Shown here: piece after piece, positions 1 to 27,194 of the stretch
Numbering within the stretch: the stretch's first letter is position 1
Layout: the number at the start of each line of letters is the position of its first letter
NCBI GenBank assembly: GCA_037179515.1
Contig: JAXCGZ010005721.1
Location: forward strand, 1-64,000
Length of the DNA: 64,000 bases
Direction: 5' to 3'
From: Halocaridina rubra
Lineage: Eukaryota > Arthropoda > Malacostraca > Decapoda > Atyidae
The notes under the pieces: generated by a model
What the model saw: the letters and a program-made list of their open reading frames with translations, nothing else
What the model was told of the DNA's origin: nothing
Database searches by the model: none
Position numbers and translations under genes: made by a program

Positions 1-42
1 AAAGTAAATAAACCAACAGATGTACAAACAATGATGAGCCCT

Positions 43-50
43 TAATAATG

Positions 51-105
<55 letters not shown>

Positions 106-115
106 TGATAATAAT
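43..115. repeat. (AAT)n microsatellite
   Basis: A nearly pure AAT trinucleotide run with a few GAT units at either edge. A shorter AAT run follows at about 150-171. Confidence 0.9.
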
Positions 116-404
116 CTCCACAATCATCATCAAAGGAATATTATTGTTGCCAATAATAATAATAATAATAAGATCTAAGGAGAATTATTGGAATAGACAT
201 CATGAAAGTAATGCATAGGTATATTAAAGCCCAGCAGAGAGCTGGAGATTCATTACACATCTTTTATAATCCCTTCACATCTGACAGGTCATTACACACT
301 CCATCTCTGTTTCTCTTTACAGCCTGATAAAGGCTGTTTTATTTTATCATTTTTTGGCCCATCCTGGTGTCACAATAATAATAATAATAATAAAAAAAAA
401 AAAA

Positions 405-478
405 AAATTTTTGCCAAAAAAAAATCGCGATACAGTGAATTCGTGAGAGGTGAATCGCGATAGAGCGAGGGAATACTG
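405..478 (-). mobile_element. Tigger right-end fragment (T1)
   Basis: The bases ending GAGCGAGGGAATACTG match the right terminus of the Tigger copies further on, including the subterminal GCGATACAGTGAATTCG segment. No matching left end or transposase is present nearby, so this is a solo terminal fragment. It is followed by TA, the target dinucleotide of this superfamily. Confidence 0.7.
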
Positions 479-635
479 TATACAGTATTGCTTATCTTTA
501 CTCCTGTGGATGGCTTGCATCAGCAGCCTCATATCCAATTTAGGAACCTTCGCATTTCATCATTTTGCTCAATACGCATGCATGTCTTCAACACAATATG
601 GACATTTATCGTATTGCGCATCAATATTTACCAAA

Positions 636-800
<165 letters not shown>

Positions 801-1056
801 TATATACAGATTCACTAAATACCTTTTTCATTTTTGCCAGGGGAAACTGGCTTAACACCAGAGCATGAGCACAAGAACAATAATATTGCATACAAGCGGG
901 AAGTGGGTGACGCTTCTTCTTCCCCTTTCCCATTTTTCCGGCAGTAAACAGTCTTTTTGCTTTCTCTTGAATCAACAGGAGGCTCACTGGAATGCACCGT
1001 CGAATGAGCATGAGAAAAAATATGACTTACACGAGTATTTTTTCGCTAACCACAAC

Positions 1057-1672
1057 AAACATGAAGATTGTATTTATGGCTATGTATTTGATAAATTTGT
1101 AAATAAATTTAATCTAATTCCTTCAAATAACCAAATACATAAACAAATAAATAAATAAAACCATTAACGTGATATATACGAGAATTGTAATGAAAACTAT
1201 ATCATTGTTTGCAGGTGTCTGCCTTAAAAAAAATTCAACATTCTACTACTCTATAATAGACATTTTAAAATATGGTTGTAATGCATACTCACGTAAAATC
1301 ATATCTGTAATTCATATTATGATTATTCAATAAAGAATAAAATTGGTATTTAGAAATAAATAAATATTTTTACCAAATCCACAAAAATATATTGCTCTGA
1401 TGCATGGTAAATAATAATGTGGTATTCTCTGAAACAATACTTGCACAAAGTCTACAGTATGATATAAATATAAAGGTTGATGGAATGTTTATACATAATA
1501 CTAAAGAGCCATTCAGGGAGTGTTCTTTGCAATAACACTACATATTGGTCCGCCAGGCTGAACAAATTGTTCTGCATGAAAATCATGTTTACGGCTATAT
1601 GTTTGGTAATTTTGTAAATAGAAATAATCTAATAACTAAATAATTAAATAAATAAAGCCATTTAGTTGATAT
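1057..1672. repeat. Duplicated AT-rich segment
   Basis: Two related segments at about 1057-1170 and 1576-1672 share the order GGCTATRTRTTTGRTAA, then TTTGTAAATA, then AATCTAA, then a run of AAATAAATAAA, then AGCCATT or ACCATTA. They are direct copies about 510 bp apart and diverged. The family is not recognised. Confidence 0.5.
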
Positions 1673-1767
1673 ATATTTGTTTAGAACAGTGCTGCTACAT
1701 GTGTATTCGCCTGCCATGCTCACAAACTGTTCATTACGCGAAAACTTTTTTTATTATTAATTTATGG

Positions 1768-1833
1768 GCCTTTGTCATAATGGGGAAACATCGTAACTCA
1801 AGGATCACGTAACCTGAGGATCACCTGTAATAT
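1768..1833. mobile_element. Possible DNA-transposon terminus
   Basis: A segment running from GGGCCTTTGTCATAATGGGG to GAGGATCACCTGTAATATA reads, on the - strand, like the terminal inverted repeat of a TA-targeting element: it starts with ACAGGTGATCC after TA. No partner end was found, so this is tentative. Confidence 0.3.
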
Positions 1834-1950
1834 AAAGTGATTTATACCTGTTTCAGTTTTTCCCAAGGACTTGAAAATTGCAGATAGTTTTAGAATAAAA
1901 TATCAGTCTTTTGGTCTTTCGTTCATTGTATATGTTATGTTAATTTGCAG

Positions 1951-2114
1951 ATTGTTGAGACCAGACAACAGCAGCACATCATGTCCGAGAAAGAGATCAT
2001 GATGGCAGCCAACTGCGACTTCATCGTCAAACTCTTTAAGACCTTCAAAGATTGCAAGTACCTGTACATGCTCATGGAATCGTGCCTTGGAGGAGAGCTT
2101 TGGACAATCTTAAG
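1951..2114 (+). CDS. PRKG1: cGMP-dependent protein kinase, kinase-domain exon A
   Basis: This exon encodes 54 residues plus two bases of an arginine codon. It starts [18 protein letters not shown] and ends [11 protein letters not shown], which is the segment after the ATP-binding lysine in PKG. It covers the C-helix (its glutamate lies in SEKEIM), strands 4 and 5, and the hinge. PKG is a cytosolic Ser/Thr kinase of the AGC group activated by cGMP. The acceptor is TTTGCAG and the donor AG/GTAAGA. The reading enters in phase 0 and leaves with AG, completed to AGA by the next exon 32 kb away. The glycine loop, the ATP-lysine and the cGMP-binding domains must lie upstream of the window. The wording is closer to vertebrate PRKG1 than to protein kinase A, but I compared from memory. 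Confidence 0.93.
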
Positions 2115-3093
2115 GTAAGAGGAATTTTGTCATTTACTGATACTGTATATGGTGTACTGTATAACTGAAATTCCATATGGAGGCACTTTATTTAGAAGGA
2201 GTGGAAGATAAAAGTATATTGCTGAGAATCCCTTGCATAGTCCAGAAATCTCAACCATCACTAACACATTGAGTTTTGGACTGTGCTTATAGTACATATT
2301 TATCCTATTAGCTGGATGAAGCCTTTGTTATATGATGTAACTAATACATGATGACATGCCTAGTTAGCAAGTCTTGCTTGAAGAATTATTCCACCTTTTT
2401 CAATTTTTGAGTAAATTTCCTTCCTTTCTATGATTGGGCTAACGGTTCAGTCGCAACTGTCCACAGGACGTATTCTAATAATATCTCAAATATGAGTACA
2501 TTATTTAGCACTATAGGCTATCATAATTTGACGTTTTAGTAAATTTTGACATCATGAGTAGTTTTATGTCGATAAGGAGACATGAGGGTGAAGCAAGATA
2601 TACCCATTTATTCAAAGTATGCTGTCATTGAAGTGAACTGGTGCAAAGTATGTTTACTTTTCTTCATGGTAATTGGAAATAATTCTTCGTGTGGTCATAC
2701 ATATCTTTGGAAATTTTAATTTTTATGCTGCGATAGAAGCCAGTCCCAGTGAGAATATTAAAGATGCCAATTTTTGTTTTCCTCTTTTTTTTTATGTCTT
2801 ATGAGAATCCATTTTCATGGAAGTACTTGGTTGTTGTCATTGTTAACTCTTGATTTTCCTTTTGTGGTGTCAGAAGCTGGGTTCATGTTGGTTCTTTTTG
2901 TATTATGTCATTGATTCATAGGTGACTATTTGGTATTCTTCTTCCTTGTTTAGTGTAGCATTCTTGTAATACCAGAGTTACCACTCAGAAGAAAATATCG
3001 AGTTTATATTTATCATGCTCATCTTCTTTATTTGTAGGTTAGATATTTTTTCTTATCCTAGTTTATTTCCTGCTGCTGCTAAAAAAAAAAAAA

Positions 3094-7597
<4,504 letters not shown>

Positions 7598-7598
7598 T

Positions 7599-8606
<1,008 letters not shown>

Positions 8607-8674
8607 TGTTGCCTCACTTATCGCGGTAGTTCGGTTCCGGGACCCGGCGCGAACCAGGAAATCATCGAAGTAGG

Positions 8675-9800
8675 ATCCGCCCATATGTACATAGATATTT
8701 TAATATATTTTTACGTTTACACTGTATAAACTGTCCCTGTACTGTTAACATACCACCCTTTACTTCATAGATAACAGCATGCAAGCGTAAATTTATATGA
8801 AAGTGATAGGAAAACTTACCGTGAATGTGATGATGACGTGACATACATACTCATTTACAATTATTTTTTCGTTTACGTACTGTATAAACCCTCCCTGCAC
8901 TGTTAAAAAGAACACCCTTAACATTATAGATAACAGCAAGCAACGTAAATTTTTATGAAAGTGATAGGAAAACTTACCGTGAATGTGATGATGACGTGAC
9001 ATACATACTCATTTACAATTATTTTTTCGTTTACGTACTGTATAAACCCTCCCTGCACTGTTAAAAAAACACCCTTTACATTATAAATAACAGCAAGCAA
9101 CGTAAATTTTTATGAAAGTGATAGATAAAATTACGGTGAATGAGGTGATAATGACGTGACATACATACTCATTTACAATTATTTTTTCGTTTACGTACTG
9201 TATAAACCCTCCCTGCACTGTTAAAAAAACACCCTTTACATTATAAATAACAGCAAGCAACGTAAATTTTTATGAAAGTGATAGATAAAATTACGGTGAA
9301 TGAGGTGATAATGACGTGACATACATACTTATTTACAATTATTTTTTTGTTTACGTACTGTATAAACCCTCCCTTCACTGTTAATAAACACCCTTTACAT
9401 TATAAATAACAGCAAGCAACGTAAATTTTTATGAAAGTGATAGATAAAATTACGGTGAATGAGGTGATAATGACGTGACATACATACTCCTTTACAATTA
9501 TTTTTTCGTTTACGTACTGTATAAACCCTCCTTGCACTGTTAAAAAAACACCCTTTACATTATAAATAAGAGCACGCAACGTAAATTTTTATGAAAGTGA
9601 TAGATAAAATTACGATGAATGAGGTGATGATGACGTGACACACATACTCATTTACAATTATTTTTTCGTTTACGAACTGTATAAACCCTCCCTGCACTGT
9701 TAAAAAAAACACTCTACATTATAAATAACAGCACGCAACGTAAATTTTTATGAAAGTGATAGATAAAATTACGGTGAATCAGGTGATGATGACGTGACAT
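8675..9800. repeat. 160-bp subterminal tandem array of T4
   Basis: The word GACGTGACATACAT or a close variant recurs at 8835, 8993, 9153, 9313, 9472, 9632 and 9791, so the unit is 158-160 bp. Each unit also holds ACTGTATAAACCCTCCCTGC, a TTACATTATAAATAACAGCA segment and TTTTTATGAAAGTGATAG. The middle units are nearly identical and the outer ones diverge. Confidence 0.93.
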
Positions 9801-9892
9801 ACATTTGTATATGATAGGTAAACTTACAGTGAATGAGGTGATGATCATCATTCTCGACCCAGGAGGAAATTATTTTGCAGCCAATAAAAGCT

Positions 9893-11633
9893 TTACGGCT
9901 GCTTTTTGGGGGAGAAAAACATGGTAATGGGGAGTTGCTGTTGTTGTTTCTTCATTTGTTGGAACATGGCATGGTAAGGAGTCATGGCATCGTCGATAAA
10001 ATTACAGGTCACCAAACGAACCATATTTTCATCATGTTCCTGCGACAGTTGTTGGAGTGCTTTGTAATGTTCATACATGGCTGCCAAACGTTCGAGTGTA
10101 AGGCCAGGTTCTTCAGTTGGTTCGTGCGATTCCTCAAGTTCTTCCTCTTCTTCGCTCGCTGATTTCGTCATTTCATCCAAGTCTTCATCACTCAAAGGCT
10201 GCGAGTGGCAGTCAATCAGATCATTCACATCTACGGGAGTCATATTTTTAAAGCCTTCTCCTCCTAGCAATGCAGCCAACTTCACAGCTTTCGCAACTGC
10301 CGCCTTCTGCACCTCGACAGGAGCAAATCCCTTGTAGTCGTGGATGATTTCGGGCCACAATTTCTTCCAGCTGGCATTGATTGTGGCCGACTTCATCTCT
10401 TTGATTGCTTTCTGAATATTTTTTAGGCATGTGGCAATTGTGTAAATACGCCAGTAAGTCTTCAGTGAGAAGTCTTTGTCCGAATCCATGGAATCAACTA
10501 GGTTCGCCAGGGCATTTCGTGTGTATAGGGCCTTGAACGCACGAATAACGCCTTGATCCATAGGCTGAGTCAGTGACGTCGTATTCGATGGCAGGAACTC
10601 AACTTGAACACCGTCATATTGGAGCTTGGTTGTGTGGCCACCAGCATTATCCATCAAAAGAAGGACTTTAAATTCAAGGCCTTTTTCCATAAGATAAAGT
10701 TTTACCTGAGGGATAAAGCATTGGTGAAACCAGTCCAATGTGAGGCTTTTCGTGATCCAGGCCTTGGGGTTATGCATCCAATACACTGGCAGCAGATTCT
10801 TATTCTTGTTCTTCAAAGCCCTAGGGTTCTTTGACTTGTAGATAAGCCCTGGCTTTAACATGAAGCCCACAGCATTCCCGCACATGATGAGGGTAACGCG
10901 ATCTTTGTGCGCTTTAAATCCCGGGGCTTTAGCTTCTTCCTTGAAGAGAAAAGTGCGAGATCGCATTCTCTTCCAAAATAACCCAGTCTCATCCATGTTG
11001 AAGACTTGCTCAGGAACATATTCCCCTTCGGCGATAATTTTCTTGAAGTCATTCTTGACGTAATTTTCTGCGGCATCTGTATCTGCAGAGGCAGCCTCCC
11101 CATAAACTGAAACGCTCTTTAGGCCATAGCGTTTTTGAAATTTGAAGAACCATCCCCTGCTAGCAACGAACGGTTGTATCCTCGATGGAGTCGTCGATAT
11201 CTTCTTCTCTCCCCTCCTCTCCACGGTCGCCACTGTCGTCATCGGGTTCATTTGCAGCGAATGTCTCGTACAGCTTCTTCGCCTTTGTTTGTATGATATT
11301 GGTGTCTAAGCTGATGTTTTTCTTTCTGCAATCAGCAATCCACAGGGCCAAAGCAGCTTCCAAGCGCACTACTGCCTTATTGCGGGGTGATACGAGCCTC
11401 TTCGCCGATTTATTAAAAGAAATGCTCGCTGTTTTCCTGATCTTTGCATCGTCCTTTTTTATGTAACGCACAGTAGATTCCTTGAGGCCAAAATAGCAGC
11501 CGACATCCACAAACATTTTTCCTTCTTTCAACATATCTAAGAGTTTCACTTTATCTACAATGGTTAACATTTTCCTTTGCCGCTTAGGCTCACTACAAGA
11601 AGCCTTAGAAGATGAAGGATGCTTGGGAAGCAT
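9893..11633 (-). pseudogene. Tigger transposase, one frameshift (T4)
   Basis: The ATG at 11633 starts MLPKHPSSSKASCSEPK. The first frame runs through the HTH (LDMLKEGKMF, LKESTVRYI) and the CENP-B-type region (LALWIADCRKKN) to EEDIDDS. A short deletion near 11190-11200, in the acidic linker, shifts the frame. The second frame then runs unbroken to the stop at 9893. The three catalytic aspartates are intact: DETGLFW (codon at 10991-10993), LLLMDNAGGH (10649-10651) and QPMDQGVI (10556-10558). The acidic C-terminal segment EEEEELEE and the tail FFSPKKQP are present. About 580 codons remain. This is the closest in the window to a working enzyme, but the linker frameshift should silence it. Confidence 0.88.
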
Positions 11634-12784
11634 TGCAAAGGTTAAAATATGCGAGTAAAGAAAATCACAAGCAAAACGTATTAGTAAGCACAACGAGAAC
11701 GGCGCACACGAGAGTTAGACTGAGCAAGTGAGGCGGCACATTGGAAATTGGAGGGAAAAGCAAACTGCAATGAAAAAGCCAATCAGACCCCATGATACAG
11801 AAAATATTGAAAAACAATTCTGTGATTCATTGTCTCCCGACCTTTCAGCCAATAGCATTCCATGAACTATCTCACGTAGGTGAGAGCCTTTTCGTTTCCG
11901 AAACGTTGATAGCGGTATCGTATTTTACATGGTGAAATACTGTTATGTTTATGTTTTTTATTATTTTTTACTGTTTTATTATTCTTAGGCTAGGAAATAC
12001 TTGTTTTATCAATAAAATAATGAAAATTTTAATATTCACTAGGTCACGTGGGTGAGAGCCTTTTCGTTTTCTGAAACGTTGATAGCGGTATCGTATTTTA
12101 CATGGTGAAAGTACTTTTAGTACTTTATGTTTTTTTTTATTATTTTTTACTGTTTTATTATTCTTAGGCTAGGAAATACTTGTTTTATCAATAAAATAAT
12201 GAAAATTTTAATATTCACTAGGTCACGTAGGTGAGAGCCTTTGCGTTTTCCGAAACACTGATACCGGTATCGTATGTTACGTGGTGCAATACTGTTTACT
12301 ATATTTTACTGTTTTATTATTCTTAGGCTAAGAAATACGTTTTTTTTATCAATAAAATCATGAAACTACTGGAAATATAAATATATATGCTTGCTCACGT
12401 AGCTGTGACCCCAATACATTGTACGCTTACTGGAAATATAAATATATATGCTTGCTCACGTAGCTGTGACCCCAATACATTGTACGCTATCGGACACTGT
12501 TTCGCATGATGCAATACCCTGTACTGTGAGTTATACTTTACGTACGTATATCTAAATTTATGTTTTTTACTATTTTTTTACTGTTTTATTATTCGTAGGC
12601 TGGGAAATAATTTTTTTTTATCAATTAAATAATTTAAAAAAAAAAAAAAAAATGAAAATACTGAAAAATTTTTTTTTCAATATTTTAATATTTATGTGTA
12701 TACCCATAAAATAAAATAATTTATCCAAAAAAACCGTGATAGAGTGAGAACGCGAACCAAGAAACGCGAATAACCGGGGTAACA

Positions 12785-12884
<100 letters not shown>

Positions 12885-13125
12885 CCCTCGTTTATCATGG
12901 GGGTTAGGTTCCGGGACCGACTGCGTTAGGTGAATTTCCGCGAAGTAGGATCACCCTATATGTACATAGGTATTTTGCATTTATTTTTACGTTTACTATA
13001 TAAACCCTCCCTGTACTGTTAACAAACCACCCTTTACTTTATTAATAACAGCTTGCAAGCATAAATTTAAATTATTTTGTATACGAAAAAGATAGGTTAA
13101 CTTACCGTGAATGAGGTGGTAATGA

Positions 13126-13272
13126 CATGGCATCGTCGAGAAGGTTGCAGAAGGTCACCGAACGAACCATATTATCATCATGTTCTTGTGAGAGTTGTTG
13201 GAGTGCTGTCATGTGTTCATACAAGGCTGCCAGACATTCGAGTGTAAGGCCAGGTTCTTCGATTTCCTCGTG
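13126..13272 (-). pseudogene. Tigger transposase C-terminal remnant (T5)
   Basis: On the - strand this matches the conserved C-terminal segment of T3, T4 and T9 (acidic EEIEEPGLTLE, then AALYEH, QQLSQEHDDNMVRSV, then FCN). It lacks both the DDE domain and the last C-terminal residues. It marks where the transposase was cut when the cargo replaced it. Confidence 0.8.
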
Positions 13273-13838
13273 GCTCAGTTACGAAGTGAATTGAATATAC
13301 AGTACGTACGAAAACTCTTGATTATTATGAAAAATATTGAAGTGGAGAGGCCAAGTATCCTATCAGTGATGTTTTGAAATACAATAGTACTTTGTACTTT
13401 GTACAAACTGGTCTCAATTCAGGTCAGTCTTCAGAAACTAATTGTGTTCCTTCTTCTTCTATGATGGAGGTGGATGGCATTGAAAACTGTGAAACTGACA
13501 CTAGTGCTTCCCCAGTAGAGGAAATCTTTTTTAAATCACATGTTAAAGAAGATATGCAGAAGCCGCTTGAATTAAAGAGGAGTCTGTTTAGGCAAAGGAA
13601 ACAATACTGATGCTCCCCCAGTAGAGGAAATCTTGTAAATCACATGTTAAAGAAGATCTGCAGAAGCCGCTTGAAATTAAAGAGTCTGTTAAGGAAAAGG
13701 AAATGATACTGATGCTCCCCCAGTAGAGGAAATCTCTCGTAAATCACACGTTAAAGAAGATTTGCAAGAGCCACTTGAAATTAAAGAGGGGCCTTTTGAG
13801 GCATAGGAGACTGTTATCGAAAGAACCCAACCCCTGAA
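13272..13838 (+). other. Cargo inside T5: coding-like tandem repeat
   Basis: The segment is unlike any other Tigger copy. One + frame (13374-13610) reads MKYNSTLYFVQTGLNSG, then a Ser/Glu-rich stretch, then a repeat motif SPVEEIFFKSHVKEDMQKP. The same motif recurs twice downstream in decaying frames. Units begin near 13490, 13600 and 13706 (CCCAGTAGAGGAAATC at 13511, 13617 and 13718), so the period is about 101-106 bp or roughly 35 codons. The acidic and lysine-rich spacer style (LEIKEGPFEA) recalls linker repeats of arthropod zinc-finger proteins, but I cannot identify the source gene. It is probably a captured host exon, now degenerate. Confidence 0.55.
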
Positions 13839-14730
13839 GCATAACATATTAATAAGCATAACGCGAACTGCGCGCATGTCAGTAAGACTGAACGAGTGAG
13901 GCAAGACAATGGAAGATGGTGGGAGAACCAAACTTCAATCAAAATGCCAATAAGACCCCGTGATACAGAACATACAGAAAAACAATTCTGTGATTTGTCG
14001 CCTCCCACCCTTTCAGCCAATAGCATTCCATGAACTATCTCACGTAGGTGCGAGCCTTTGCGTTTTCCAAGACACCAATACAGTGTACGCTATCGTACAG
14101 TATTTCACATGGTGCAATACTGTGAGTGTATATGTATAAATTTGTTTTTTACTATTTTTTACTGTTTTATTACTCTTAGGCTAGGAAATACTTATTTTAT
14201 CAATAAAATAATGAAAATTTTAATATGTACTAGCTCACATAGGTGCGACCCTTTTCGTTTTCCGAAACGCTGATACCGGTATCTTATTTTACATGGTGTA
14301 ATTCTGTGATTATTTATGTTTTTTACTGTTTTGTTATTTTTAGGCTAAGAAATACATATTTTATATCAATAAAATAATGAAGCTACTGGAAATTTTAATA
14401 TATGCTAGCTCACGTAGGTGTGACCCTTTGGGTTTTCCGAAACGCTGATATTGGTATTGTACTTTCTATGGTGCAGAGTTACATGTTAAAATTTATGTTA
14501 TTTTTACTATTTCTCACTGTTTTATTATTCTTGGGCTTGGAAATGCATTTTTGTATCAGTAAAATAATGAAAATTTTTGTTTTCAATAAAATACTGAAAA
14601 TACTGAAAATTTTTATTTCTTAAAATTTTAATATTTTCGCATACAGTATACCCAGAAAAAAAAAACTCGCCAAAAAAAAAAGTGATACAGTGAATCCGCG
14701 ATAGGTAAACTGCGACATAGCGAGGGATTA

Positions 14731-16789
<2,059 letters not shown>

Positions 16790-16848
16790 TTGTTTTCCGT
16801 TTTATGTCACTATTAAACCCAAATGAATGGCCATGGACAGATAGGTTT

Positions 16849-17038
<190 letters not shown>

Positions 17039-17043
17039 GTATA

Positions 17044-19612
<2,569 letters not shown>

Positions 19613-19623
19613 CACACGCACAG

Positions 19624-22290
<2,667 letters not shown>

Positions 22291-22734
22291 AGTGTTCCTT
22301 CGATTATCGCGAAGGTTCGGTTCTGGGACCGGGCGCGAGACAGGAATTTCGTGGAGTAGGATCACCCTATATGTACATAGATATTTTAATTTATTTTTAT
22401 GTTTACACTGTATAAACTGTATAAACCCTCCCTGTACTGTTAACAAACCACTCTTTACTTCATAAATAACAGCATACAAGCATAAATTTATATGACATAC
22501 TCATGCACAGGTATTTTACAATTATTTTTATATTTACTGTATAAACCCTCCCTGCACTGTTAAAAAACCACCCTTTACTTTATAAAAAATAGCATGCAAC
22601 GTAAATTTATATGTACGTGATAGGTAAGCTTACCGTGAATGAGGTGGTAATGATGTGTGTTGACCCCAGAGAAAATTATTCCGCAGCCAATAACAGCTTT
22701 ACGGCTGTTATTCATTGAGGCCAAATTAGCGGCC

Positions 22735-22838
22735 GACATATCTAAGAGTTTCACCTTATCTGTTATGGTTAACATCTTCCTTTGCCGCTTAGGCTCACTA
22801 CCAGAAGCCTTAGAAGATGAAGGATGCTTGGGAGGCAT
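22735..22838 (-). pseudogene. Tigger transposase N-terminal remnant (T8)
   Basis: The ATG at 22838 starts MPPKHPSSSKASGSEPKRQR and runs through KVKLLDM before a deletion junction. The open frame continues to 22575 but codes only subterminal sequence after the junction. No catalytic part remains. Confidence 0.8.
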
Positions 22839-23018
22839 TGCAGAGGTTGAAAAAGTGAAGAAAATAAATCACAAGCACAACGTATTAATAATCACAAGGT
22901 GAACGGCGCACACATGAGTTAGACTGAACGAGTGAGGCGAGACAATGGAAGATGGTGCAAGCCTATGTCCGAAACGCTGATAGCGGTATCGTATTTTACA
23001 TGGTGCAGTACTGTACTA

Positions 23019-23239
23019 GCCTTCTGGCTAGTACAGTGGTAACGCGCTGGCCTCGCATTCCCGAGGTCGACATATCGGTTCCCGTTCAGGACCAAGAGTT
23101 TAAGCTATTTACTGGGAAGGTCACTGCTGTGGCTGAACACCACAGTGGGGGGTTGGGGCTTGCACCGGCTGACGCCAGCCAGTGCAGAGGCAATCCCTCT
23201 GATAGGAGGGCTAAAACTGCAAACTTTAACTTTAACTTT
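23019..23239 (+). mobile_element. tRNA-derived SINE, copy 1
   Basis: The head matches the copy at 27690: CTGGCTAGTACAGTGG (A-box-like) and GGTCGACATATCGGTTCCC (B-box-like), then a shared body with CACCACAGTGGGGGGTTGGG. The 3' end differs: here it ends in repeated AACTTT units. It interrupts a subterminal repeat of Tigger T8, so it is younger than T8. Confidence 0.72.
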
Positions 23240-24002
23240 TAGTATTTATGTTTTTTACTATTTTTTACTCTTTTATTATTCTTAGGCTAAGAAATACGTT
23301 TTTTTATCAATAAAATCATGAAACTACTGGAAATTTTAATATATATGCTAGCTCACGTAGGTGCGACCCCAATACATTGTACGCTATCGGACAGTATTTC
23401 ACATGATGCAATACTGTGAGTTATATATCTAAATTTATGTTTTTTACTATTTTTTACTGTTTTATAACTCTTAGGCTAGGAAATACTTGTTTTATCAATA
23501 AAATAATGAAAATTTCAATATGTACTATCTCACATAGGTTCGACCTTTTTTGTTTTCCGAAACGCTGATACCGGTATCGTATTTTACATGGTGCAATACT
23601 GTTAGTGTTTATGATTTTTACTATTTTTTACTGTCTTATTATTCTTAGGCTAAGAAATACGTTTTCTTATCAATAAAATCATGAAACTACTGGAAATTTT
23701 AATATATATGCTAGCTCACGTAGGTGCGACCCCAGTACATTGTACGCTATCGGACAGTATTTCACATGATGCAATACTGAGTTATATATCTAAATTTATG
23801 TTTTTTACTATTTTTTACTGTTTTATTATTCGTAGGCTGGGAAATAAATTTTTTTTATCAATTGAATAATGAAAATACTGAAAATTTTAATTTTTTTAAT
23901 ATTTTAATATTTTTGCATATACCCCCCCCAAAAAAAAATTGCCAAAAAAAATCGCGGTACAGTGAATTCGCGAAGCAAGAAACGCGATAGAGCGAAGGAT
24001 CA

Positions 24003-27124
<3,122 letters not shown>

Positions 27125-27194
27125 TATATATATTTACCTTGGCATATTCCCCCATTTTGGGGGGTAGCCGACAACAAAGAACAAGCAAAATAAC

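Noticed and set aside
23019..23090. A genuine tRNA gene
   Set aside because: A- and B-box-like motifs are present, but the acceptor and anticodon stems do not pair cleanly, and the sequence recurs at 27690 with a SINE body.
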